NCBI GenBank assembly: GCA_003427395.1
Contig: BFEA01000267.1
Coordinates: forward strand, 423,328-449,775
Direction of reading: 5' to 3'
From: Chara braunii
Taxonomy: Eukaryota > Streptophyta > Charophyceae > Charales > Characeae
DNA length: 26,448 nucleotides
Shown here: positions 17,240-26,437 of the stretch, piece after piece
Position numbering within the stretch: position 1 is the stretch's first letter
How the letters are laid out: every line of letters begins with the position of its first letter
The notes under the pieces: model-generated
What the model was told of the DNA's origin: nothing
The model's database searches: none
The model's input: the letters and a program-made list of their open reading frames with translations, nothing else
Position numbers and translations under genes: made by a program

Positions 17240-20094
17240 CTATTCTTGGAGGCGTTCCATTCTATTTGCGATAATCCTATCCAGTTCTTGTGACACTATT
17301 TTAGATGAAGGCCTATTCAATAGAGAATCTGTGCACCGAAGTGCGAGATTCACAACTTCACTAGCCATCTCTTTCTGCCAATGGGCCCATCTGTCTGGCA
17401 ATGCTGGGTCAATGATGGTCTCAATATTAGTAGGAGCGAAGGCTGGCAGTGCACCCCCCAGACGCTGTTCCTGATGAACGTTGGGATCGATGGTAGGTCC
17501 ACCCCTCTGTCGCCAAATTGAATCCATTATGACCCCCCCCTTAAACTTTGTACCTTCCAACTGCTTTCGTGTCCACAAGTACAGCGGCTTGCCTCTTACG
17601 AATGCCGCATGAGCCGTCACAAGCTCCAGAAGAACAACACCGAAGGCAAAAACATCACATGACATCGTCAGCTTGTGCTGTTGAGCATACTCCGGCGGCA
17701 GATATCCTGGAGTCCCGGAGACAGTCGATGTCGGCAGACTTGTATAGCCTGGTTTTCCAACTCCGAGTCCATTCTCTCGTATCTTGGAAACCCCAAAATC
17801 AGTGAGATATGCATTAACAGCCTTGCCGTCTATGTCAATCAACACATTGGCGCTCTTCACGTCACGATGCAGGATGGGCTGTGGCAATCCGTGGTGAAGG
17901 TACTGCAAGCAGCTTGCTATCTGTTGAGCAATGAGCATCCGTTCCCGCCATTGTAACGGTCTCCATTGTCTGTCATCCTGTTTGTCCATCCTACTACCTT
18001 GCTCACATGCTGGTGCCCCTGCTCCGAGTACCCTACCCCTACCCCTACCCCTGCCCGTGCCCCTGACATGCGATTGTGCAATCTATCAAACAGGGAGCCA
18101 CCCTTTACAAACGGGTAGACAAGGATAAAGCGATCTCTCTCTGTGCAGACTCCTAACAACCTGCAGATCGCTTTGTGGTTCGCACTTGAGAGGGCAATCA
18201 GCTCTGCCTTAAACTGCCGGAAATTTTGCTCGTTGATTTCTCCTCTCATAACCTTGATGGCTACATCCATTTGCTTCCCTCCTATATCCATGCGTGCTTT
18301 GTACACATCCCCAAATCCACCACTCCTCACAGTCACTGTGTATTCATCTGCCAGAACTGACTCCATCATGCTGAGTGGAAACTCCCAGATGCTATTCGCC
18401 AGCAATGGTTCCTTACTACTACGACTGTCGTCAGTCCGGGGAGAAACGGTGCTCTCAGGAATTATTATGTCGCTCAGTGAAACAGCCGGTACAGAGATCG
18501 AGGAGCGGCACTGCCCTGGTTTTAAGTTATCGTTCATCGTGTTTTCATCTGTAACGGTTCCAGCTTGTGCTCCATCACTCCGCTCGTCGCTCCGGTGTGT
18601 GCTTTTGGCAGGGAGTGCAGTCTGCGATCCTCTCTGGTAGTAGGTGCAGCATCGGGCCTTGCCGAAGAACACGGCCGCAGCAGCGCCAGCAACTATACAC
18701 AGAATCGAGACGGACAACCCCAACCCCACTGCTAAGCCGACAAGGGCACCCGCTTTCTTGTATCGAGCACCGGCAGCGGCGGCAGGGCCTCCTGCTGTGG
18801 TGAGTTGTGTGGCATTGCAGCTGTCACAGGCTTGAAGTGCAGAAACATTGAAGTGAAGACTTAGAATCTGTCCATCGTTAGTGGCGAGAAACAAGCGCTG
18901 ATCGTCCATCGAAAGAATCATACTGCTGATCCACTGCGGTGAACCGTCCGGTTTTCGTATATTCGCCACTGTCTTGATACCAACAACATAACCCGAAGGT
19001 CGTTGGAGGGCTACAAGGTGGAGCCTTCCACTGCCTTCAGAGATGAATAGGTTGCACCCGTTTGACGTCAGAACCATGCCACTCGATCTATTGAATCCCC
19101 CATCAGCAGTTATCGTGGCATTTCTGCCTCCTGCTGCAGTGGTTGTCGCACCTGTGGAAGTGCTCACCTTCCGCACTGCATTGTTCGCTTGATCCGCGAC
19201 GTATAACCACCTCCCATCCTGCGAGACAGCTTGCGGGTCGATCAGAGGACTACCAAACCGTACCATCTCCCGGGATGGACTGTCCTGATAGCCCAGTGTT
19301 TCCTGATTGGTCGTCGGACCGGCGAGTATCGTAACGATCGTTTGAGACCAAGATTGACGAAAGTCGACCGTAACAATGCGATCGGTTAACGATACGAATA
19401 AGAGATTATCCGTTGGATGTTTAGCCATTTGCATCGGCGACGTCAACATCATTATGTTCTCGCATTGCCCTGAAGTGACATCCATACGGCAAAGAACATT
19501 GTGGTCCCTACTGGACACAAGCAAATGTGTGGCATCCAATGTCAGCAGTCCCCACAGTCCTCCCAAGTCTGACTCAGAGCTGTTAGCAATCCCTCTAGTA
19601 CTGGTCTCAGTGGTATGTGCGGCCCATGGCTCAGCAATCTGTGAGATTTTGTAACCCTTCACGCCGGCTATCCACTCTGCCTTCTTCACAGTCGACCTGT
19701 CACTGTCAGTGTAGAGCGTAGCATTGGCCGACTCGGAGCCATTCAAGTTGACCGCCTCTCTGCACGATTCAGTATAGTAGATCGTGTTTTCATCCAAGGA
19801 AAGTGTAAGAGCATGGATAGCACAGGCGGCGGTCCCCACCGCAGGTTTCTCGGTTCTCGAAACGACAGCACCGTGGTGTGCGATGAGAACATCATCAAGT
19901 ATCTGGATGGAATTTTGTTGTCCTTGGAGTCGCCTGTTGCGGACGGCGCTTACCTTGTCGAAAGAGGGACTGCTGTCATTCCACGCGATGCGTCTACTAG
20001 TGCCCGACATTATGAAAACATTGAAAAGAATAATGACACTAACAGCCGACAAAATGGATGTCACAGCCACAAGCGCCATGATTGGAGCCTGCAT
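17240..20094 (-). CDS. Receptor-like Ser/Thr kinase with six-bladed beta-propeller (NHL-like) ectodomain
   Basis: A probable plasma-membrane receptor kinase that senses an extracellular ligand and phosphorylates intracellular targets. Exon 1 starts at ATG 20094; an in-frame TGA lies 28 codons upstream with no ATG between. Residues 5-28 are a hydrophobic signal or anchor. Residues about 80-420 hold six propeller blades with words such as LSLDENTIYYTE, PTDNLLFVS, SQDGRWLYVADQ and SMDDQRLFLATNDG, plus N-glycosylation sites. Residues 449-477 are a transmembrane helix. The kinase starts near 585: SGGFGDVYKA, VAIK (Lys614), alphaC Glu631. The second piece (17989-17240) holds QWRERMLIAQQIASCLQYLHHG, HRDVKSAN, DFG, GTPGYLPPEY and FAFGVVLLELVT, ending at TAG. 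All catalytic residues are present; the first Gly of the Gly loop is Arg590. The two pieces are in different frames; splicing about 71 bases would give about 927 residues. The specific ligand and symbol are unknown. Confidence 0.88.
17978..18048 (-). other. Candidate 71-base GT-AG intron (or frameshift) in the kinase gene
   Basis: Read on the minus strand, the segment starts GTAGGGGTAGGG and ends ACAAACAG, so it has GT-AG ends. Removing it joins residue 682 of the first frame to GAT-GAC-AGA in the second frame and restores the kinase between GGSLFDRLHN and QWRERMLIAQQIA. The donor side is a GTAGGG repeat, so 18042 or 18036 would work equally well (65 or 59 bases). A repeat-length error or mutation at this repeat is the alternative. 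Confidence 0.5.
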
Positions 20095-20260
20095 TTCCTC
20101 TTTTAATTCGCTGGTGCAAACCAGTCGACGTGTTAACCAACCAAATTTGCCAAATTTGCCAATGACTTCAAATCTTCAACCACATTAATGACACTGCCTT
20201 GGCCCTCGGGTGAATCTGTGAATCCCTGACCATCTTAGTTCAGACTCAGAGCCTTCTTTG

Positions 20261-20278
20261 GTTTAGGGTTTAGGGTTT
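20261..20278. promoter_or_regulatory. Interstitial telomere-type repeat (telo-box)
   Basis: GTTTAGGGTTTAGGGTTT is 2.5 units of the plant telomere repeat. On the kinase gene's strand it reads AAACCCTAAACCC, the plant telo-box, about 170 bases upstream of the ATG. Telo-boxes occur in plant promoters and near 5' ends of transcripts, so a role in the kinase promoter is plausible. It may also be a chance short interstitial repeat. Confidence 0.55.
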
Positions 20279-20883
20279 ATTGCTTGCCAATGCCATAGGA
20301 TTAAAGTTCATTAAACCCATGTTGACTGTAACTTGAAGGAGAGCGGGTCACTCTGGCGATCGACAGCACAGCACAGTTATCCACCAACATAATCACACCA
20401 GGTCCTCAAAGTCAGACAGCTTTCTTCCAGTCATTATGAGTCATATTCATTCCGTTGAAGAGGGACACTGCACATGGTGCACAGCAATGAGTGACTGTGA
20501 CAGTGACTGTATGAACAACCTCTTTCAGGCTTGGTGCTTGATTATGGCATCTACTGGTAGTCTACTAGTCTGGTACAATTATGAAGGAGAAAGAAGGAGC
20601 AAAGGGACAAAATTGGAGACACAGTCACAAAATTTAATGCAGTTATTAAAAACAAAATGCAAATTGAAACTCTAGTGAGTAGTGACAAATTAAAAAAAAA
20701 AAAAAAATGTGAGTCAATAGTGACAATGTCTTCGATACCTCCCTCCTTCAACCTTCAGGCTTCTTCCTTTGCTTTTCGCCACCTCACAGTCGCCAACCCT
20801 ATGAGCACCCCAGCTCAATGAACAGGGTATTTATGCCCAGGCCCCCAAAGGTCCCATCCGAACATCTCGACCAGCCCGTGGCA
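20279..20883. other. Intergenic, unrecognised
   Basis: No gene is supported. An A run lies at about 20691-20707. Short open frames on both strands lack motifs. The part next to the telo-box would contain any distal promoter of the kinase gene, but I see no clear TATA box or other element. Confidence 0.5.
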
Positions 20884-21161
20884 AAGGCCTAAAGAGGGGG
20901 TAGGAGGGGGGTAATGGCTGTTTTTTGACACTAAGGGGCTTCAAGCCTTCAATGGCCCACTGCTCACCCATTGTGGGGATTGCCGGGGCGGGGTTGGAAA
21001 AGGCCACCGGCCCTCCTGTCCTGAAGGCCTAAAGAGGGGGTAGGAGGGGGGTAATGGCTGTTTTTTTACAATAAGGGGCTTCAAGCCTTCAATGGCCCAG
21101 CTCACCCATTGTGGGGATTCCCAGTGCGGGGTTGGAAAAGGCCACCGGCCCTCCTGTCCTG
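20884..21161. repeat. Tandem duplication, two copies of a 140-bp unit
   Basis: AAGGCCTAAAGAGGGGGTAG begins at 20884 and again at 21024. Both copies contain GGCTTCAAGCCTTCAATGGC and end GGCCACCGGCCCTCCTGTCC. A few substitutions and one 3-base deletion separate them. The GGCTTCAAGCC word is itself a short palindrome. Confidence 0.93.
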
Positions 21162-21219
21162 CAGGGATGAAACGGTCCTCGAAGGGATTTCAGCCCCAAG
21201 GTCTGCCATAACAGGAGGA

Positions 21220-21221
<2 letters not shown>

Positions 21222-21273
<52 letters not shown>
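21222..21273. repeat. (GA)n microsatellite
   Basis: About 25 GA units. The following 21274-21660 holds a 10-base G run near 21370 and several A-rich runs (21425-21540), with no supported gene. Confidence 0.95.
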
Positions 21274-21274
<1 letters not shown>

Positions 21275-21668
21275 GGGTGCGGCACATGTGTGTGGGCCAG
21301 TGCCGTCACCGAGAACGTGACCGGCCAGTCATATGACCCTGCGCCTGTGAACCGTTTTTTTTTTAAATGGGGGGGGGGGGCTCACTCAGGTACAGTCGCT
21401 TCAAGCCCCACAGCGTGATGACATTAAAAAAAATATTAAAAAAAATCGAAATAACCTACAAGACAATCCGATGACCCCCACCCTCCTATAAAAAAACAAA
21501 ACACCTTCCTCAAGCCAAAAAAAAAAAAACAAAAAAAAAAAGATCCCACTCTGTGTGAACTCCTTGAACTTTACCACCATGACCACGGGCCTACCCGCGT
21601 TCACCGACCCTGTGAACGGTGAACGGGGGTACGGCACTGGTGTGGGCTGCCACGTGGCAGCCAAGATT

Positions 21669-21692
21669 TGTGTGTGTGTGTGTGTGTGTGTG
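21669..21692. repeat. (TG)n microsatellite
   Basis: Twelve TG units. Open frames encoding Cys-Val or His-Thr runs across it are by-products. Confidence 0.95.
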
Positions 21693-21872
21693 CTGTTTCC
21701 ATTGCGTGGCTTCTGTAACCGTGTCGCAGCATGTTGCGTCGGAAGGTGTGCTTATAAACAACGCCAGGAAAGAGCCTGCAGCCCGGGATGCCCATAGAAA
21801 ATAATGCTTATAATGCCCAGCTTTCAAAAGCCATGAAACAAAAAAAAAAACAAAAAAAAAACAAAAAACCAA

Positions 21873-23150
21873 ACCAATCAGCGGTACGACAAGTACAACA
21901 AGACAACCAAAATCGCAAGGCTAAGGTCAAGACGCAACGCGGTGCTTGAACGACAAGCCGCAGCAAAGAACAAAGGGTGGAAGGCATGGGGGAGGCGGGG
22001 CGGTAGACAAACAGCACTAGGCAGAAGAATGAGGCGGCAACAACAAGTCAAGAAGTAGCGCTAGGGTGGTGAAGCAACAGCAAGGAACGTAGGCTGGGCC
22101 GCTGGAGGGCATGGGGGAGGCGGGTGGGCAGACAAACAACGCTAACTTAAAGCAAGAAAAGAACGGACAGGAAGTCAAGAAGCAGCAAGGCAACAAGACA
22201 ACAAGGCAGACAAAAGAACAAATAGAAGGAAAAAAAAAACACAAGGCGAAAAAAATACAACTGATGATAGATTGTTGTGTCAGAGTTGCCCCACTCATCA
22301 GGGGGCTAAGCCATCTACAATCTGTGGACTCTCTGTATTCGATGGTTTGGATCATGGACCCTTCGTGGGCCTTCGACCCTTGTTAAAGGCAGATTGTCCC
22401 TTAGCGGAACATAGCAGCGGGCAGCAACCTTGTGGAGCACCAGGCAACACAGTAGAGACAACATGGCTGCACAACGCCAAAAGCGACTGCAAGGAACGAC
22501 ATGGCACGCAGGACATGGGGCGCGACACCCATGTAGTGAAGCAGAAGACAACACAAGCAAGGCAACCACACTGCAAAGGGACGACAGGACGAGCGGACCA
22601 GCAGCTCGGCAACCGTGGAGCGAAGCACAAGGCACCAGCAACAAGCCAACCAACCTTTAAGGCACCCAAGCGGAAAACACGGAAGGCAATGAGCGGCAAA
22701 GCAGCAGAGCAGCGAAGCGCAGGGCAACACCAACAACATGGGCACGCCATGCAGAGAACACTGTGACAGCAGTCTGCAGAGAACCACATACGAAGCCAGC
22801 GGGACAGGCAGCAAGGCAGTGGCAGAGCGCAGACGAGGCAGTCCACATATCCAACACGGAGCAAAGCAGCACATGACCTACTCACATCACGATTGAACCA
22901 CGCAGACTGTTCTTTCCCACCACCCACTGAGCCAGGGAGTCACTCCGAAGAGTATCCGTCATCACCCACAGGCAACACAGACATCCTGAACCAAGCAGCC
23001 CCCCTAAGACTGCAGTAGGGACTCCAAACGAGAAAACCACCGACTGTTTGGCACTACTTAAGGGTGCTCAGTTGGGCACTCAAAAAAATACTTGAAAAAA
23101 TCAGAGGGAGGACAGACAACAGAAGAAAGGCTGACAGACATAAAACTGAT
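21873..23150 (+). mobile_element. Unrecognised repeat element with gag-like ORF, copy 2
   Basis: This is the diverged partner of the element at 10135-11672. It starts after an A-rich stretch (AAAACAAAAAA runs at 21839-21870), continues as a long region rich in CAAGGCAACAAGACAAC-like words, and ends with an ORF that aligns with 10862-11248. A segment near 21981-22020 is repeated near 22106-22145 (period 125: GGCATGGGGGAGGCGGG then GACAAACA). The two elements share order and ORF but little exact sequence, so they are old or from different subfamilies. The boundaries are approximate. Confidence 0.4.
22863..23150 (+). pseudogene. Broken gag-like ORF of an unknown element, copy 2
   Basis: The frame starting at 22863 reads AAHDLLTSRLNHADCSFPPP, then SEEYPSSPTGNTDILNQAAP, a TAG stop at 23016, then PPTVWHYLRVLSWALKKILE and RRKADRHKTDF. 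It aligns with copy 1 (LLTS, F-PP, the HP/SP-rich part, LTIWQIVKVLT-stop-A, RRHKMDF). The alignment across about 95 residues in one frame suggests that the protein was once under selection in both lineages. It runs into a TG microsatellite near 23153. Function unknown. Confidence 0.45.
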
Positions 23151-23152
23151 TT

Positions 23153-23180
23153 TGTGTGTGTGTGTGTGTGACAGTGTGTG
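23153..23180. repeat. (TG)n microsatellite, interrupted
   Basis: Nine TG units, then ACAG and further TG units. It truncates the readable end of the gag-like ORF. Confidence 0.9.
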
Positions 23181-23526
23181 TTTGTTGTTAAAGCACCCCA
23201 AATTCTCTCTCTCATTTCCTCCACAAATCATAAAAAAACATCCAAAACGAAAAAGTAGAGATAGACAATATAATAGAAAATGCAAGGTTGTCCAAGTTTG
23301 CGTGGTTCAGCGCCAAGTGCCAACACTCCCGTCTGCCGCCGAAGCGGCACACTTGCACATATACATATATATATGCCTTTGATCCATAAAAGGGTGGAGG
23401 GCAAGAAGCAACTTACCTGAGACAGAGGACTCGACAAGCAATAAAGCACCTAGTACCCCATCTGCCATAGGTCCCGAGCCCTTCAAGTCGGAAATATACC
23501 TTGTATACATTCATTTTAAGGGTCCG

Positions 23527-23548
23527 TTATGTTCGGGGGAAGACGGTA
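23527..23548. repeat. Single arm related to the 14857-14967 hairpin element
   Basis: TTATGTTCGGGGGAAGACGG followed by TA matches 14945-14966 (TTATATTCGGGTGAAGAGGG followed by TA) at 19 of 22 positions. I found no inverse partner nearby, so this may be a solo end. The following 23550-23700 is pyrimidine-rich with an (ATT)n tract at about 23627-23656 and no gene. Confidence 0.5.
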
Positions 23549-23797
23549 ATTTTTTTCCCCCCCCTCTCCCCCCTCTTTTCTCCACCATCATGATGATTTC
23601 TTCCTCCCCTTCTTCTTCGTCTTCTTCTTATTATTATTATTATTATTATTATTATTCCTCCTCCTCCTTTTTCCTCCTTTTCATGATCTACTTACTACCA
23701 GATGTTGCTCTCCCTAGGAGTCCCTCCTTTCTATGAGCTGGGAAAGGAAGACGCTATATAGAGAGAGAGCTTAAGAAATGAATGTCCTTTTCAATGA

Positions 23798-23816
23798 CCG
23801 GAAAAAAAAAAAAAAG

Positions 23817-23849
<33 letters not shown>

Positions 23850-23925
23850 TGCCTGTCCCAAGGTCGAACCCACCTGGGACTTCGGAACGTGGGACCAAGT
23901 AGCAAGCGATAGCAGAATGGGAAAT
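23798..23925 (-). mobile_element. Possible tRNA-derived SINE with T-rich tail
   Basis: On the minus strand AGTCCCAGGTGGGTTCGACCTTGGGAC resembles a tRNA T-arm in two parts: the stem GTCCCA/TGGGAC and a GGTTCGACC core close to the pol III B box GGTTCGANTCC. A T-rich TTTTC-repeat tail follows at 23849-23798. T-rich tails occur in some plant SINEs such as Au. The A box is weak and no second copy was found, so this may be only a chance T-arm-like hairpin. Confidence 0.3.
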
Positions 23926-24380
23926 ATTATACGGTCCTGCCCACGCAAATAAAACGATAGACGATGGGGTAGGCGATCCTTTTTAAGTTTTAAGAGCTCG
24001 TCGTGGTAATTGCCAATCGAGGAAGATAATATTTATGAACAAGAACATATTATGTTTACAAGCACTGGTATTAAATTTAAAAATGAGCTGAGTTTCTGGT
24101 ATTAAAAAAAAAAAAAAAAAAAAAGAGTCATTGAGAGGGATAATCATGAACAATATGCTCAGCGAGCGCTGATGGAGAGCAAAGCACGACAAGAGAAGAA
24201 GAGAGGAGAAGCGGGGAGAAGGAGAAATAGGAGGGGGAGGAAGAGAAAGAGGGAGAGGAAGAAAAAGGAGAAAATAAACCAAAGAAAGATCGATGCTTTC
24301 TAGAAGAGCTCCTGTTGTCGGAACCGCTTCCGCTTTTTTTTTATTTTTAAGCGAAAGCAAACACACTCCCTCTGAGCACT

Positions 24381-24381
<1 letters not shown>
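23926..24381. other. Purine-rich intergenic DNA
   Basis: An A run lies at about 24104-24124. 24180-24290 is strongly purine-rich (GAGAAG, GGAGGA words). Open frames here are low-complexity and are not called. Confidence 0.6.
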
Positions 24382-24462
<81 letters not shown>

Positions 24463-24463
24463 N

Positions 24464-24543
<80 letters not shown>
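24382..24543. repeat. (CT)n microsatellite, about 160 bp
   Basis: Uninterrupted CT apart from one N at 24463. The N suggests that two reads were joined within the array, so its length is uncertain. It is followed by GATC-rich words (GATCGATCAATCGATCAATC at 24558-24577). Confidence 0.95.
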
Positions 24544-24548
<5 letters not shown>

Positions 24549-24654
24549 GTATTTATTGATCGATCAATCGATCAATCGACCAATCTACTCTCTCCTTACA
24601 TCGATGGACTGATCAGAGATCATGTGGTTATGAGTATATGTCTGTCAGAGAGAA

Positions 24655-24865
24655 AGGAGGAGGACGAGGAGGAAGGAGGAAGGAGGAGGAGGAGGAGAAG
24701 GAGGAGGAGATTCTGAGAGAGATCAGCAGGCATGCGTGGTATGCTCTCGCGCGCGTGCCAGAATGAGAGCACCTCGTACTATGGCTTCATGACGAGGGAG
24801 CGTTGTGATCGGGGAACAACAGGTAGCCGCGCAAGAGCCTCCGAATATATATATATATATATATA
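24655..24865. repeat. Purine (GGA)n tract and (AT)n microsatellite
   Basis: 24655-24712 is GGA/GGAA repeat, and 24845-24865 is about ten AT units. The stretch between shows no gene. Confidence 0.85.
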
Positions 24866-25094
24866 CTCCGACGAAACAGTTTGTCACAGCCCCTCGTTTG
24901 TTGTCCTCTTCTCCTTCTCCCTCTCTGCCTACGGTTTACCGTCGGCAGTTCTATTTCACGATATATAAAAAAAAAACGGTGAACGGAGGATGCAAAGAAC
25001 CAGAGACATTTCCTCCCGCCCCCCCCACCACCAAAAAAAAAAAAAAAGGGAGGCACAGACCTAAGTTGGGTGTTCGATCTCCAGACTGACTGCT

Positions 25095-25262
25095 GGGGCG
25101 AGCTCCTATTAGCAAAGAGGATTGGATTGAACGCCTGAATCTGGCCGCGTTCGAGTACAAGTGCAGAAAATCGAGATTGAACTCCTTTTCTGCATCTCTG
25201 CCTAAAACATGCCCAGATTCAGGATCTTCATCCAATCCCCGTTGCTAGTGGGACCATGCTCC
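25095..25262. mobile_element. Foldback element, diverged member (168 bp)
   Basis: The left end GGGGCGAGCTCCTATTAGCA and the right end TTGCTAGTGGGACCATGCTCC are inverted relatives. Inside, GGATTGGATTGAACGCCTGAATCTGG faces CCAGATTCAGGATCTTCATCCAATCC. The sequence aligns along its whole length with the element at 25780-25945, including the central CTGCAGAAA/TTTCTGCA-like part. It is non-coding and presumably mobilised by another element's enzyme. Confidence 0.75.
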
Positions 25263-25365
25263 TGGAGACGTTGACTTGGATCAGCAGACAGCGGCCATTT
25301 CAAATCCATCCAAAATAAATAAATAAATAAAACCGAAATCAACAAAATTCCTGGCACAATCCTCC

Positions 25366-25430
25366 CCTTCTCCCTCCCTCCCTCCCTCCCTCACTCCCTC
25401 CCTCCCTCACTCCCTCCCTCCCTCCCTCTC
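25366..25430. repeat. (CTCC)n tetranucleotide repeat
   Basis: CCCT/CTCC units with two CACT interruptions. The flanking 25431-25779 has no supported gene; it holds T-rich runs near 25640-25665 and a 9-bp GCGGTCAG word repeated at 25514 and 25546. Confidence 0.9.
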
Positions 25431-25779
25431 CGTTCTGTTCTCTCTTCCTTTCCCCCCGCAATCAGAGCATATACTCAGACACGGGCGTTTGTTGACTCCT
25501 CTTTGGATGCAACTGCGGTCAGATACATCCACCACAGGCCGTAATCGCGGTCAGGTGCGTCCAGAAAAGTCCTTGTGTGAGTAATTTGTATTTCGTTCTC
25601 AAAGAGTCAAACTTGAAAGCCGATTATCATTACAACAATTTTTTTTATTATTTTTTTTTTTTGGGGGGAATCATTATAACAATAGGAAAGCAAACGAGCG
25701 CTGTCCTTCGAAAGAAAAAAAAATCATAAAAATAAAAATTGGAGCGATACAGAGAAGGGTAATTAGTGAAATAGCCCCT

Positions 25780-25945
25780 GGGGCCAAGTCCCACTAGCAG
25801 CGTTGAGCTACCTCAACGCCTGAATCTGGACGTGTTTGTGGAGACATGTAGTTCAGGAAACTCAACACCATTTCTGCACATCTCCGCAAAAACGTCCCGA
25901 TTCAGGCGTTGAGGTAGCTCAACGCTGCTAGTGGGACTTGGCCCC
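25780..25945. mobile_element. Foldback element, intact member (166 bp, 47-bp perfect inverted ends)
   Basis: 25780-25826 and 25899-25945 are perfect 47-bp inverted repeats (GGGGCCAAGTCCCACTAGCA... at the left). Pairing continues with a few mismatches toward the centre, so almost the entire element is one hairpin. CCCCT occurs on both sides if the element is taken to end at CTTGG, which might be a 5-bp target duplication, but this overlaps the TIR and is ambiguous. Perfect arms suggest recent activity or gene conversion. A relative lies 685 bp upstream. Confidence 0.9.
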
Positions 25946-25967
25946 TGCGCAAAGGATGACACGCATT

Positions 25968-25999
25968 TAAAAAAAAAAAAAAAAAAAAGAAAAAAAAGG
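25968..25999. repeat. A-rich run
   Basis: About 21 A, a G, then further A. The following 26000-26310 holds no supported gene. Confidence 0.85.
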
Positions 26000-26314
26000 G
26001 AGTTTAAACTTTAAAGCACCTTGTTCTGAGTCTTGCTCTTGTTCCCTCAGCAGTCGAGCCACAGAGGAATTCTGCGAACAAGTGCATTTAAATTTGGGAA
26101 TAGTAATCACATCAGCACTTTTGTGGCCGAATCTGGCTCTCATTACGGCCAGGTTCATCATCATGGCGGAATTTCAAAGTGTTAGTTTGTGAGTATGAAA
26201 TTTTTTTTTGCACTTTCTCCCTCCCCTCCGTGTTTTCACCTTTTCTCTTCTCTCTTACTCCTTCAACGTCTCCCTCCATTTTCATTCCCATGGCTACCAT
26301 CTGCCCCCAATAGG

Positions 26315-26437
26315 ACGTACGGTCAATATCGCTGTATTTGAGCCAATTTCCGGTCTAGATACCGCGGTGCACGTAAGGTCAATATCGCTGTATTTGGGCC
26401 GCCGTCCGGTCTAGATGCAGCGGTGTTGACCGTACGT
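26315..26437. repeat. 56-bp tandem duplication bounded by perfect 12-bp inverted repeats
   Basis: GGTCAATATCGCTGTATTT starts at 26321 and again at 26377, and CCGGTCTAGAT and GCGGTG follow in both copies at the same distance. ACGTACGGTCAA (26315-26326) and TTGACCGTACGT (26426-26437) enclose the duplication as perfect inverted repeats. ACGTAAGGTCAA at 26371-26382 is a decayed third copy of the end. The structure may be a tiny inverted-repeat element or the end of a larger one cut by the window edge. Confidence 0.8.

Noticed and set aside
22352-22927. 191-codon Cys/Leu-rich minus-strand open frame
   Set aside because: It is antisense to the CAA/CAG-rich part of the unknown element; Cys and Leu runs come from that composition.
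24293-24559. Ser-Leu repeat protein
   Set aside because: It is the translation of the CT microsatellite.
25780-25945. Rho-independent terminator or microRNA gene
   Set aside because: The hairpin is element-like with a relative nearby; bacterial terminators do not apply, and a microRNA cannot be claimed without small-RNA data.
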